Shown: positions 7,473-16,463 of the stretch, in pieces
Layout of the letters: every line of letters begins with the position of its first letter
Numbering within the stretch: the first letter of the stretch is position 1
From: JAVWGW01 sp036655915
Lineage (GTDB): Bacteria > Actinomycetota > Coriobacteriia > Coriobacteriales > Eggerthellaceae
DNA: 27,906 nt
Assembly (NCBI GenBank): GCA_036655915.1
Contig: JAVVPE010000020.1
Span: 1-27,906, forward strand
Direction of reading: 5' to 3'
Notes under the pieces: generated by a model
Told to the model about the DNA's origin: nothing
Database searches by the model: none
The model's input: only the letters and a program-made list of their open reading frames with translations
Made by a program: the position numbers and the translations under genes

Positions 7473-7527
7473 GAATCTCCTCGGAGTACGCACGTGGTGC
7501 GTACATCCCTCGGAGATTCTTGTTTTT
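7473..7527 (+). terminator. Long hairpin terminator after rpmF
   Basis: The outer stem (7473-7480 with 7512-7519) and a perfect 8-bp inner stem (7486-7493 with 7497-7504, three-base loop) are followed by TTGTTTTTT. The unusual length and strength suggest efficient termination between rpmF and plsX. Confidence 0.85.
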
Positions 7528-7581
7528 TGTGGCCCTTCGTTTAAGAAAAAGAGTGCTGCGCGCACGGGCGTGTGGCGTTTG

Positions 7582-7607
7582 ATGCTGGTTGCCTGCCAGC
7601 ATATTTT
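7582..7607 (+). promoter_or_regulatory. Hairpin and possible promoter before plsX
   Basis: A 7-bp perfect stem (7582-7588 with 7596-7602) is followed by ATTTTG, just before the AAGGAG site of plsX. The same stretch offers TTGATG (7579-7584), a 17-base spacer and TATTTT (7602-7607) as a promoter. Which reading is correct cannot be told from the sequence. Confidence 0.3.
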
Positions 7608-7625
7608 GTATAAGGAGAACTTCTG

Positions 7626-8615
7626 ATGGCCGAAAAAGTTACAGTAACTGTCGATGCTATGGGGGGCGATAACGCGCCAAAGGTTGTGCTTGAAGGCGTG
7701 GCCGCAGCTCTTGGCGCCGATGCCGATTTAAGCATTATTCTTTGCGGCCCACAAGAAGTGGTCGAAACTTTTGCTGCAGCCCACGAACGCTGTGTTGCCC
7801 AGGTGACCACGCAGGTGATTGCCATGGATGAACACCCGGCCCGTGCGGTGCGCGCGAAAAAAGATTCTTCCATCGTGGTGGGGTGTCGCCTGGTCAAAGA
7901 AGGCGCGGCACAAGGATTTTTCTCGGCAGGGTCAACCGGTGCCTGTTTGGCGGCCGCCACTTTGGTGATGGGCCGCATCAAGGGCGTTTCCCGGCCGGCG
8001 CTGTGCACGGTTATCCCTTCGCCCGCCGCCCCGGTTATCCTGTGCGATGTCGGTGCCAACGCCGATTGCAAACCGGAATACTTGGTGCAGTTTGCCCAGA
8101 TGGCAACCGTATATACCGAAAAGATAATCGGTATCGCACACCCGCGTGTGGCACTGCTTAACATTGGCGCAGAAGATGAAAAGGGCTCGGTTTTTGCCCA
8201 GGAAGCCTTCAAGCTGCTCAAGGAACAGCTGCCCAATTTTGCAGGTAACGGCGAGGGCAACGATATTGTGGCGGCAAATTTCGACATATTCGTCACCGAT
8301 GGCTTTACGGGCAACGTATGCCTAAAAACTATCGAAGGTACGTCTAAGGTGCTGTTTGGCGCGCTTAAGCAGGTGTTTTACACCAATGCGCTCACAAAGC
8401 TAGGGGCGCTGCCCATCAAGGGCGAGCTTTCCAAACTTATGGCTGCCATCAGCTCGGATACCTACGGCGGGGCGCCGCTTTTGGGCGTTGCCGGCGCATG
8501 TATCGTGGGGCACGGATCATCAAATGCCACCGCCATACAAAACGGCATTCACACCACGGCACACACCGTACGCGCGCAAGTTTCTGAATTAATCGCGCAC
8601 ATTGTTACTAAATAA
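7626..8615 (+). CDS. plsX: Phosphate acyltransferase PlsX
   Basis: Makes acyl-phosphate from acyl-ACP, the first step of the PlsX/PlsY route to phosphatidic acid, as a peripheral membrane enzyme. The 329-residue length is usual for the family. The N-terminal VDAMGGDNAP motif, the STGACLAAATLVMGRIKGV segment, the NIGAEDEKG motif and the DGFTGNVCLKTIEG motif are all present. AAGGAG stands before the ATG. In many bacteria acpP or fabD/fabG follow plsX; here rnc follows directly after 50 bases. Confidence 0.97.
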   Translation: MAEKVTVTVDAMGGDNAPKVVLEGVAAALGADADLSIILCGPQEVVETFAAAHERCVAQVTTQVIAMDEHPARAVRAKKDSSIVVGCRLVKEGAAQGFFSAGSTGACLAAATLVMGRIKGVSRPALCTVIPSPAAPVILCDVGANADCKPEYLVQFAQMATVYTEKIIGIAHPRVALLNIGAEDEKGSVFAQEAFKLLKEQLPNFAGNGEGNDIVAANFDIFVTDGFTGNVCLKTIEGTSKVLFGALKQVFYTNALTKLGALPIKGELSKLMAAISSDTYGGAPLLGVAGACIVGHGSSNATAIQNGIHTTAHTVRAQVSELIAHIVTK

Positions 8616-8665
8616 TACCCTCTGGGGTAAAATCAAACGAAACTCCCATCGAAACAGGGTCTCTT

Positions 8666-9469
8666 ATGACGTTTTCTGACGAACAGAAAGAAAAACTGGA
8701 AAGTATGCAGCGCCTGCTTGATTATCGTTTCGACGATCAGCAGCTGCTGCTTTCCGCCATCACGCACCCCTCGGCGGTGGAAGGCAAGCCGGTGAAATAC
8801 TCCTACGAACGCTTGGAGTTTTTGGGGGATTCCATTTTGGGGGCCATCGTGGCCACGGCGGCATTTCACCATTACCCCGAGCTGGACGAAGGCGGCCTGA
8901 CGCGCATCAAGGTTTCGCTTGTTTCGGGCGCCACGCTGGCGAAAGTGGCCGAATCGCTGGGCTTTGCCGATATCATCATGTTCGGATCTTCCGAAACGGG
9001 AACGGGGAAGCGCGGTCTGCATTCTGCTTTAGAAAACGTGTACGAAGCCGTGGTTGCTGCCCTTTATCTTGATGGCGGCATCGATGCGGCGCAGCGTTTT
9101 GTGGCCGAAAACTTGCTTGACCACATGTCGTTGGGCATGGCGCAAGAACCGGAAAATCCCAAAAGCGTTCTGCAAGAAAAGTTGCAAGAAGATGGCATTA
9201 CGCCCACCTATAAACTGGTTGAAACCCAAGGCCCGCCGCACGATCGCACCTTTATCACGCAGGTGTTTGCCGGTATGCAGGCACTGGCGCGCGGGGTGGG
9301 GCGCACGAAGAAGGAATCCGAAAGCCACGCGGCCGAAATTGCTTTGAAGTCGATGAATCCGGCTAACAGGCAGTTGCGAGCCCAGGCCAAAGCTGAAAAA
9401 GCAACGGTGCGTGCCGCTGAAAAAGCGCGCAAAAAAGCGGAACGTGACGCCTTCCGTCAGAAAAAGTAG
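8666..9469 (+). CDS. rnc: Ribonuclease III
   Basis: Cleaves double-stranded RNA, including rRNA precursors. The catalytic domain has the signature ERLEFLGDS (48-56), with the metal-binding Glu51 and Asp55. The second catalytic patch reads ENVYEA, with Glu127 retained but Asn124 where many bacterial enzymes have Asp; other family members carry Asn there, so activity is probably kept. A double-stranded RNA-binding domain covers about residues 163-231, starting PKSVLQEKLQ. After it comes a tail of about 36 residues made mostly of Ala, Lys, Arg and Glu, longer than in most homologues. The ribosome site (ACAGGG) is modest. The stop is nine bases before the smc start, consistent with one transcript. 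Confidence 0.96.
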   Translation: MTFSDEQKEKLESMQRLLDYRFDDQQLLLSAITHPSAVEGKPVKYSYERLEFLGDSILGAIVATAAFHHYPELDEGGLTRIKVSLVSGATLAKVAESLGFADIIMFGSSETGTGKRGLHSALENVYEAVVAALYLDGGIDAAQRFVAENLLDHMSLGMAQEPENPKSVLQEKLQEDGITPTYKLVETQGPPHDRTFITQVFAGMQALARGVGRTKKESESHAAEIALKSMNPANRQLRAQAKAEKATVRAAEKARKKAERDAFRQKK

Positions 9470-9478
9470 AGGTCATTC

Positions 9479-12400
9479 GTGTACCTGAAATCCTTGGTGC
9501 TTAAAGGCTTTAAGTCGTTTGCCGACCGCAGCGTGCTCACGTTTGAGCCGGGCGTCAGCGCGGTTGTGGGACCCAATGGTTCAGGGAAATCGAACATTTC
9601 TGATGCGGTGCTGTGGGTGCTGGGCGAACGCAATGCCAAAAACCTGCGCGGCCAAGCCATGGAAGACGTGATTTTTTCGGGGTCTTCGGCGCGCAAGCCC
9701 GTCGGCATCGCCGAAGTTGATTTAATACTCGATAATTCGGATGGCACACTGCCCATCGATTATTCCGAAGTGGCGCTGACGCGGCGCATGTATCGCAGCG
9801 GCGAAAGCGAATACCTGATAAACGGCGCCCTCGCGCGGCGCATGGATGTGCTCGACATTCTGCACGATACCGGCCTGGGTACGGGCACCCATTCCATCAT
9901 TTCGCAGGGCAGCCTCGATTCTATTTTACAATCCAAACCCGAAGATCGCCGCGCGCTTATCGAAGAGGCGGCAGGCGTGCTCAAGCACAAGCAGCGCAAG
10001 TTAAAAAGTCAGCGCAAGTTAGAACAGATGGACGCCCACTTAATGCGCGTGAAGGATGTGGCGTCTGAAGTGGAACGGCAGCTCAAGCCGCTGGAACGCA
10101 AAGCGCGGCGTGCGCTGGCCTACCAGGATCTTTCCGCAGAACTGGGCGCCCTGAATTTGGTGTTAGCCGTTGATGATTTGCGCGGGCTGCAGGCGAAGTG
10201 GGATGGCCTGTGTGCCCAGGAAGCCGAAGCGAACACCGCGCTTGAGGCGGCGCGACAGCGCATTGCACAAGCCGAAGCGGCATCCGTTGCCCTGCAAGAC
10301 CGCCTGCGCAGCGAAGGCATGGATGCGGGGCAGCTGGCAACGCGCTATCGCCGCGCACAAACGGCGCTTGAGCGCTTCGACGCCAACACGCTGCTGCTGC
10401 GCGAAAAGAAGCGATCGCTGCAACGCTACCGTGATGATGCGGTGGTTTCCCTGGAAGAAAACAAGGCCAAGATGCAGGCTGCCTGCGCCGAACTCGATGC
10501 GGCGCAGCAAACGCTGACTCAGGTTGCGGGCGATCTGCAGCAAGCGCAGGCCACAGCCCAGCAAAAAGCGCAGGCGCGCGACGAAGTGGCTGCGCGCATA
10601 AAGGAACTATCTGCCGCGCTGGATGCGGCGCGCACCCAACAGCGCGGCTTGCGCAACGATAGTGAAGCGGCCACGCGGCGGCTTGCGCAAACAAAGGAAG
10701 TCCTTTCCAACAACCTTGCCCACGAAAAGCTGATTGCGGGGCACAGCAAAGAATTGGAAACGCAGCTGGCCGCCGCACAACTTGATGGCGAAGCGGCAAC
10801 GCAGGAAGCCACACGTGTTGCCGGCGCCCTGGCCGATTTGCAAGCGCGCGATGCCCGCGCACGCACCGCAATTGCAGCCGCTTTACACGCGCGCGAAACA
10901 ACGCAGGAAGCCTTTGATGCTGCCCGCGAGGCTGCCACCCAGATTGACGCTGAAATACGCGCGCTTGAAGAAGTGCAGCGCACACAGGAAGCGGCCAACC
11001 CCGCCCTGGCATGGCTGCTTGAAAACAAGGAGCGCTTCGATGCGCAGATGGCTCCTATCACCCACGTGCTTTCGGCACCCGCTGAATTTGAATCGCTTCT
11101 TGAAGTGTTGTTGGGATCCGATTTGAGCGCTTTATTTGTGCGCGATGCCCACGCCGCCAACTTGGTGGCCGATGCCGTGTTTGCCGCCGCTGATACCGGA
11201 GCCCTTGTGCTGTTGCCGCAGCTTGGGATGCGCGGCGGGGCTGCGCGCCCTGCTCGCATAGGCGAAGCTGTGCGTTTGGTGGAAAAACTGAGCTATCCCG
11301 CCGCCTACGCTGCCGCAATCGAAGCGCTGCTGGGCGATGTATACGTGTGCGCCAACGCCGCCGCTGCCCTTGCTGCCTATGAAGGCCGCTCGCCCGAGGC
11401 ACTTCCTGCGCGCTTTGTTACCGCGGAAGGGTTTATGGTGTGGTCCTGTGGCAAAATAGCGCTGGCCTTAAAGCAGGAAGGCGAACAGGGGGTTTTAGCG
11501 CGCCACCGCCACATAGCATCGCTGCGGCGTGCCTTAGGCGAAGCCCAGGCGGCACAAGATGCTGCGCGCACCGCTCGCGATCAGGCCGAAGAGGATTTGC
11601 GCGCCGCCCAGGCAGAAAGCTTGCAGCTAAGCCAGCAGCTGGCTCAAACGCGCGGCCAAAACGACGTGTGCACCCAAGAGGTAAGGCGCACACAGGATAA
11701 ACTGAGCGCTTTGCGCCGCGAATACGCCGGCCTTGAAGCGCAGCGCGACGACGCGCAGCAGGCGCTGGCCCTAGCGCGTCCCGATGCCGAAGAATTAGAA
11801 AAACGCTTGGCGCACCTGGGCGAACAGCTTGAGGCCTCGCTTGCCCAAACAAAGAAAATACACCGCGAGCTTGACCCGGTGCAGGCCACAAGCGCGCAGG
11901 TAAACGAAGCCGCCACGCAAGCCAAGCTGGAAGTGGCAACGCTGACCGAACGCGAACTGTATGCTTCGCGCATGCTTACCACGCGCCAGGGCGATAAGGC
12001 TGCACTTGAGGCTGCCGCCGAAGCAATCACGAAAAGCAGCACCACCAATGCGCGTGCGCAGGTGTGCATCGACCCTTTGTTGGCGCTGCTCGAACAGCTG
12101 CGGCAATCCGCCAGCCGCTGGACACAGCGCCTGGAANNNNNNNNNNNNNNNNNNNNNNNNNNNNNNNNNNNNNNNNNNNNNNNNNNNNNNNNNNNNNNNN
12201 NNNNNNNNNNNNNNNNNNNNNNNNNNNNNNNNNNNNGAACTGGAAGATCGCGCCGAAACTGAGGATAAAACATTCAAGCTGCGCCGCAAAATTGCCAACA
12301 TGGGCACCATCAACCCCGATGCGGCGGCCGAATACGAAGGCTTGAAAAAACGCTACGATTACATGGCTTCACAGCTGGATGATTTGGAAACGGCGCGGCG

Positions 12401-12917
12401 TGCCCTTTCCAAAATAGTGCGCGTGATCGATGCGCGCATGAAAGACGATTTCGTCAAAACTTTCGCAGTCATCGACAAAAGCTTCCAAGAAATTTTCGCC
12501 GTATTATTCCCCGGCGGGTCGGCGCATTTAACGCTTGTCGATCCCGATGATTTGGAAAACACGGGCGTCGAAGTAAACGCGCAGCCCCGCGGCAAGCGCA
12601 TTTCAAAGATGATGCTTATGAGCGGTGGCGAAAAATCGCTGACGGCATTGGCGCTGTTGTTTGCCGTATATCGCACGCGTGCGACGCCGTTTTACATTTT
12701 GGACGAAGTGGAAGCGGCGCTCGACGATACCAACCTGCGCCGTTTGACCGCCTACTTAGAAACGCTGCGCGAAGGTGTGCAGCTGATTTTGATCACCCAT
12801 CAGCGGCGCACGATGGAAATGGCCGACGCGCTGTTTGGTGTTTCTATGCAATCCGATGGCGTGACCAAGGTGGTCAGCCAAAAACTTGACCGAGCACTTA
12901 CCTACGCGGAGGGATAA
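9479..12917 (+). CDS. smc: Chromosome segregation protein SMC (interrupted by gap)
   Basis: The ATPase of the SMC-ScpAB condensin, which compacts and helps segregate chromosomes. The N-terminal head carries Walker A GPNGSGKS (about 31-38) and the QG(S)LDSI Q-loop region. Two long, very Ala/Gln/Glu-rich coiled coils flank a hinge at about residues 500-660. The C-terminal head after the gap has the ABC signature LMSGGEKSL and Walker B ILDEVEAALDD. There are 886 residues before the gap and 226 after, so 1112 in all; against the usual 1150-1200, about 40-90 residues of the distal coiled coil are missing. The reading frame differs on the two sides only because the placeholder is 100 bases; the true gap must be a multiple of three. 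The start is GTG with AGAGG upstream. ScpA and ScpB are not in the window. Confidence 0.95.
12137..12236. other. Assembly gap (100 N) within smc
   Basis: Exactly 100 N within the second coiled coil of SMC. The flanking Ala-rich, repetitive coiled-coil coding sequence may explain why assembly failed here. Confidence 0.98.
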
Positions 12918-12919
12918 TC

Positions 12920-13834
12920 ATGGGATTTTTCGATCGCATCAGCGAAGGCCTCAGCCGCTCACGCACTAAGTTTACCGAACAGATGAATGTGCTGCTTGAT
13001 CGCGGCCCCGATGTCGATGATGATTTTTGGGATGGCCTGGAAGAAGCACTTATTTTAAGCGATATAGGTGCCCAGGCCGCCACCGCCATTGTGCAGCGTA
13101 TGCGCGACGAAGCGACGCGCAAGGCGCTTCCCGATGCCTATGCGGTGTTGGATGCGCTGGTGGACAACATGGCGGATTCGTTTTTTGCGGCACCCGACAA
13201 TCTGTTTGACGAAAACCCCGTGCTCGTGTTGTTTGTGGGCATCAACGGGTCGGGCAAAACCACCACGGTGGGCAAGTTGGCCAACGAAGCGACGACGGCG
13301 GGCAGGCGCGTGCTGCTGGGCAGCGCTGACACCTTTCGTGCGGCGGCCATCGAACAGCTTGAGGTGTGGGCAGGCCGCGCGCAGGTTGAAGTGGTTACGC
13401 GGCAACGGGGAAGCGACCCGGCAAGCGTGTGCTACGACACGATCAAACGCGCAGAGGCCACCTGTGCCGATATGGTGTTAATCGATACCGCAGGGCGCCT
13501 GCACACTTCCGATGACCTGATGCGCGAACTGCAAAAAGTGGTGGATGTGGTGCGCAAGCGCAGCGCGATGCCAGTGAAAACGGTGCTGGTAATAGATGCG
13601 ACCACGGGGCAAAACGGCTTGCAGCAGGCGCGCGAATTCAATCGGGCGCTCCAGCTGGATGGCCTGATTGTCACCAAGCTTGATGGCACGGCCAAAGGCG
13701 GCATTGCCCTGGCGGTTTCCCACGAACTTGAGCTGCCCATCTTCAAAATTGGCGTGGGTGAAAGCATCGATGACCTGCGTGATTTTGATGCCCACGATTT
13801 CAGCCGCGCCCTCATAGGCGATTTCGGAAAATAA
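12920..13834 (+). CDS. ftsY: Signal recognition particle receptor FtsY
   Basis: The membrane-associated GTPase that receives SRP-ribosome complexes and hands them to the Sec translocon. It has an N domain (1-95) and a G domain with G1 GINGSGKT (107-114), DTFRAAA (137-143), DTAGR (189-193), TKLDGTAKGG (252-261) and the closing GVGE..DDL..F. At 304 residues it is a bare NG form: the long acidic A domain of E. coli FtsY is absent and only a short basic amphipathic N-terminus (MGFFDRISEGLSRSRTKF) is left for membrane contact. The start lies two bases after the smc stop, with GGAGGGATA as ribosome site, so the two are co-transcribed and probably coupled. The partner Ffh follows next. Confidence 0.97.
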   Translation: MGFFDRISEGLSRSRTKFTEQMNVLLDRGPDVDDDFWDGLEEALILSDIGAQAATAIVQRMRDEATRKALPDAYAVLDALVDNMADSFFAAPDNLFDENPVLVLFVGINGSGKTTTVGKLANEATTAGRRVLLGSADTFRAAAIEQLEVWAGRAQVEVVTRQRGSDPASVCYDTIKRAEATCADMVLIDTAGRLHTSDDLMRELQKVVDVVRKRSAMPVKTVLVIDATTGQNGLQQAREFNRALQLDGLIVTKLDGTAKGGIALAVSHELELPIFKIGVGESIDDLRDFDAHDFSRALIGDFGK

Positions 13835-13846
13835 AAAGGAGACGCA

Positions 13847-15271
13847 ATGCTCGACAACCTATCGCAACGTCTGCAAAACATATTCTCGGGCCTGCGCGGC
13901 AAGGGTAAGCTCACCGAAAGCGACATCAACGATGCCATGCGCGAAATTCGTATGGCGCTGCTGGAAGCCGATGTCAACTTCAAGGTGGTCAAATCCTTTA
14001 TCACCAACACAAAGCAGCGCTGCCTTGAAGCCGAAGTGCTTGATTCTTTGACCCCGGCGCAAAACGTTATCAAAATCGTGCTGGATGAATTGACAGAACT
14101 TTTGGGGCGCACCGATTCCAAGCTGGTACTTTCTTCGCGCATTCCCAACGTTATCATGCTGGTGGGTTTGCAGGGTTCGGGCAAAACGACCGCTGCGGCA
14201 AAATTGGCCTACCGCCTGCGCGAAGAAGGCCACGCTCCGCTGTTGGTGGCCTGCGACGTGTACCGTCCCGCCGCCGCCGATCAGCTGCAGGCCTTAGGCG
14301 ACGAAATGGGTGTGCGCGTCTATCGGGGTGCGGGCGCCGATCCGGTGGCCATTGCCCGCGAAGGCATCCAAGATGCCATCGACAACCTGCGCGATGTCGT
14401 CATCGTCGATACCGCCGGGCGCTTGCATGTTGATGAAGCGATGATGGATGAAGCCGAAAATATCAAGCGCGCCGTTAAGCCCGACCAGATATTGATGGTG
14501 GTCGATGCTATGACCGGCCAAGATGTGGTCAATGTGGCCGCTGCTTTTGCGCAGCGCGTTGATTTCGATGGCGTCATCATGTCGAAGATGGATGGCGATG
14601 CCCGCGGTGGTGGTGCGCTTTCTATCAAGCAGGTAACCGGTAAGCCGATCAAGTTTATTTCTGCAGGTGAAAAACCTGATTCGCTCGAAGAATTTCACCC
14701 CGACCGCATGGCGAAGCGCATATTGGGCATGGGCGATGTCGTATCGCTTATCGAAAGCGCTTCAAAGATGCAGGCCGAAGAAATAGAGGCCGAGCAGGCA
14801 GAACGCATGATGCGTTCCAACCTTAATCTCAACGATTTTTTGGATATGAACAAGCAGGTGCGCAAGATGGGTGGCGTTTCAAAGCTGGTCAGTGCCCTGC
14901 CCGGCGGCGACAAGGCGCTTTCCCAGGGGCAGGTGGATATGGGCGCGCTTGACCGTATGGAAGTCATCATCTGTTCCATGACGAAAAAGGAACGCGAAAA
15001 GCCCGATCTGCTCAACGGTTCGCGGCGCGCGCGCATCGCGGCGGGTGCCGGCGTGCAGGTTTCTGAAGTTAACCAGGTAATAAAGAAGTTCAACGAAACC
15101 AAAAAGATGATGAAGCAATTTATGCCGCCACCCGAAGCTGCGGGTAAAAAGGGCAAGAAAGGCAAGAAGGGTCATCGCCGCCGCGGTCTGCCCGGCATGG
15201 GCGGCATGGGTGGCATGAACCCCGCCGATATGAAGAAGATGCAGGATATGTTAAAGAATATAGACGGATAG
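13847..15271 (+). CDS. ffh: Signal recognition particle protein Ffh (SRP54)
   Basis: The SRP GTPase that binds signal peptides and 4.5S RNA. The 474 residues hold an N domain, a G domain with GLQGSGKTT (107-115), DVYRPAA, DTAGRLH and KMDGDARGG, and an M domain from about residue 325 with many Met residues and the RNA-binding helix region. The tail is an insert of GKKGKKGKKG followed by a Gly/Met-rich stretch. AAAAGGAG precedes the ATG, 12 bases after the ftsY stop. ftsY and ffh adjacent in one operon put both SRP GTPases under common control. The 4.5S RNA gene was not found in the window. Confidence 0.97.
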   Translation: MLDNLSQRLQNIFSGLRGKGKLTESDINDAMREIRMALLEADVNFKVVKSFITNTKQRCLEAEVLDSLTPAQNVIKIVLDELTELLGRTDSKLVLSSRIPNVIMLVGLQGSGKTTAAAKLAYRLREEGHAPLLVACDVYRPAAADQLQALGDEMGVRVYRGAGADPVAIAREGIQDAIDNLRDVVIVDTAGRLHVDEAMMDEAENIKRAVKPDQILMVVDAMTGQDVVNVAAAFAQRVDFDGVIMSKMDGDARGGGALSIKQVTGKPIKFISAGEKPDSLEEFHPDRMAKRILGMGDVVSLIESASKMQAEEIEAEQAERMMRSNLNLNDFLDMNKQVRKMGGVSKLVSALPGGDKALSQGQVDMGALDRMEVIICSMTKKEREKPDLLNGSRRARIAAGAGVQVSEVNQVIKKFNETKKMMKQFMPPPEAAGKKGKKGKKGHRRRGLPGMGGMGGMNPADMKKMQDMLKNIDG

Positions 15272-15324
15272 CGCGCGCCCGCCCGGCGCTCTGCGAAGTT
15301 TCCCCGTGAGTTTTTCGTGAGCGC

Positions 15325-15353
15325 TTGCCAAGACGGGGCTTTGGCTTTATCAT
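15325..15353 (+). promoter_or_regulatory. Promoter of the rpsP operon
   Basis: TTGCCA (15325-15330), a 17-base spacer and TATCAT (15348-15353). It lies in the 156-base gap between ffh and rpsP and predicts a leader of about 68 bases. Confidence 0.6.
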
Positions 15354-15377
15354 TAGCAATTGCTGTTTTGTGGGGCG

Positions 15378-15410
15378 GTTTCCCTGCAAATCATAAGAAT
15401 ATCAGGAAAC
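15378..15410 (+). promoter_or_regulatory. Leader inverted repeat before rpsP
   Basis: GTTTCC(C)TG and CAGGAAAC form a stem of about 8 bp with one bulge and an AT-rich loop of 17 or so bases, ending two to three bases before the AAAAGGAG site of rpsP. Such a position would allow control of translation, but there is no match to a known riboswitch. Confidence 0.3.
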
Positions 15411-15427
15411 AAAAGGAGCTTACCTTC

Positions 15428-15673
15428 ATGGCAGTTAAAATTCGTCTCGCCCGCCACGGCGCTAAAAAGGCACCTTTCTATCGCGTTGTCGTTGCCGACG
15501 CTCGTTGCCCGCGCGATGGCAAGTTCATCGAACAGGTTGGCCGTTACAACCCGTGCTCTGCACCTAAGCTGATCGAACTCGATCTGGAAAAGATTGATAC
15601 CTGGATAGCCAATGGCGCTCAGCCCACCGACACCGTCGCTCGCCTGATGGAAAAAGCTCGCAAGGGCGAATAG
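15428..15673 (+). CDS. rpsP: 30S ribosomal protein S16
   Basis: An 81-residue small-subunit protein needed for 30S assembly. MAVKIRLARHGAKKAPFYRVVVADAR and the GRYNP motif are the family signature. AAAAGGAG is about 10 bases upstream of the ATG, which fixes the start over an upstream in-frame ATG at 15317. It heads the ribosome-assembly unit rpsP-khpA-rimM-trmD. Confidence 0.98.
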   Translation: MAVKIRLARHGAKKAPFYRVVVADARCPRDGKFIEQVGRYNPCSAPKLIELDLEKIDTWIANGAQPTDTVARLMEKARKGE

Positions 15674-15677
15674 TATC

Positions 15678-15932
15678 ATGGCAGATCTTGCGGCTGACAT
15701 CGCTGGTTTGGTACGTTGCACCATCGAACCGCTCGTCGAATTCAAAGAGGAACTCGCCGTTACGTCGAGCCTGGATGAACACGGCGTCGTGTTGGTGGAA
15801 GTCCACGTTAACACTGCGGATGCCGGTAAGGTTATCGGGCGTCAGGGCAGGGTTATCAAAGCGGTGCGCACCGTTGCCCGTGCAGCGGGTTCACGCACCA
15901 ACACTTCTGTTGAAGTGGAGCTCATCGATTAG
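15678..15932 (+). CDS. khpA: KH domain RNA-binding protein KhpA (YlqC)
   Basis: An 84-residue single-KH-domain protein that binds RNA, usually together with KhpB/Jag, and affects cell division and gene control in Gram-positive bacteria. The GxxG loop is GRQG in GKVIGRQGRVIKAVRT, the KH signature. It begins four bases after the rpsP stop without a Shine-Dalgarno site of its own, so translation is probably coupled to rpsP. The position between rpsP and rimM is standard for this gene. Confidence 0.95.
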   Translation: MADLAADIAGLVRCTIEPLVEFKEELAVTSSLDEHGVVLVEVHVNTADAGKVIGRQGRVIKAVRTVARAAGSRTNTSVEVELID

Positions 15933-16457
15933 ATGGGTGCTTGGGTAAGCGTTGCCGAACTGGTAAAAGCAAAAACCTTAGAAGGAGGGCTTGTTGTGCG
16001 CCCCGCACACGGCCTTCCTTTTTTGTTGCAAGCGGGTATGTCGGTCACTTTTGTGCCCCCGCTGCTTACCGCGCCGAAATCGGCCGTGGTGGCCGAAATC
16101 GCGCTACTCAAAGAAGATTGGCACCTTGTTCACTTCGCGGGCATAGACAGCATCGATGCCGCCGAAGATTTGGTGGGGCGTTTTTGCCTTGTGCGCAAAA
16201 CTGATCTTCCCCTTGATTATGCGCTGTGCCAGCCTTTGTGGTGGCAGGGTTTTACGGTGCACGACGCCGACCGTGGCCTGTTGGGCACCATATCTAATGT
16301 GATTGAAAACCCTGCACAACACCTTGTGTGTGTTCAGGGCGAAGCCGGCGAAATAATGATTCCCCTTGTGGATGAATTTGTGCAAGCCATAGATAGCGCG
16401 GGCAAGCGCCTGGAAGTTTCTGTGCCGCAATCCCTTCTTGATCTGGCTAAAGGCTGA
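15933..16457 (+). CDS. rimM: Ribosome maturation factor RimM
   Basis: A 174-residue factor that assists assembly of the 30S head around S19 and S13. The N-terminal beta-barrel (about 1-80) is divergent: the usual 'GxxxGxxGE' start reads VSVAELVKAKTLEGGLVVRP. The C-terminal PRC-barrel half (about 85-170) is more typical, with QGFTVHDADRGLLGTISNVIE, PAQHL and EIMIPLVDEFV. The start codon directly abuts the khpA stop. A strong ribosome-site-like GAAGGAGGG lies inside the gene at 15981-15989, followed in frame by GTG at 15996; starting there would remove an essential strand, so it is taken as coding sequence. Identity rests on the fold pattern plus its place between khpA and trmD. Confidence 0.9.
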   Translation: MGAWVSVAELVKAKTLEGGLVVRPAHGLPFLLQAGMSVTFVPPLLTAPKSAVVAEIALLKEDWHLVHFAGIDSIDAAEDLVGRFCLVRKTDLPLDYALCQPLWWQGFTVHDADRGLLGTISNVIENPAQHLVCVQGEAGEIMIPLVDEFVQAIDSAGKRLEVSVPQSLLDLAKG

Positions 16458-16463
16458 TTTGCT

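Noticed and set aside
10083..11012. A 309-codon minus-strand open frame opposite smc
   Set aside because: It is rich in Arg, Pro and Ala with no family motif, and lies opposite an undoubted SMC coiled coil.
14980..15271. Repeat-like GKKGKKGKKG and GMGGMGGM coding repeats at the end of ffh
   Set aside because: Lys/Gly- and Met/Gly-rich tails are common at the C-terminus of SRP54 proteins, so this is not a separate repeat element.
15981..15998. A strong ribosome-site-like GAAGGAGGG with an in-frame GTG inside rimM
   Set aside because: Starting there would delete the first strand of the RimM barrel, which is visible upstream. The purine run encodes Glu-Gly-Gly of the protein.
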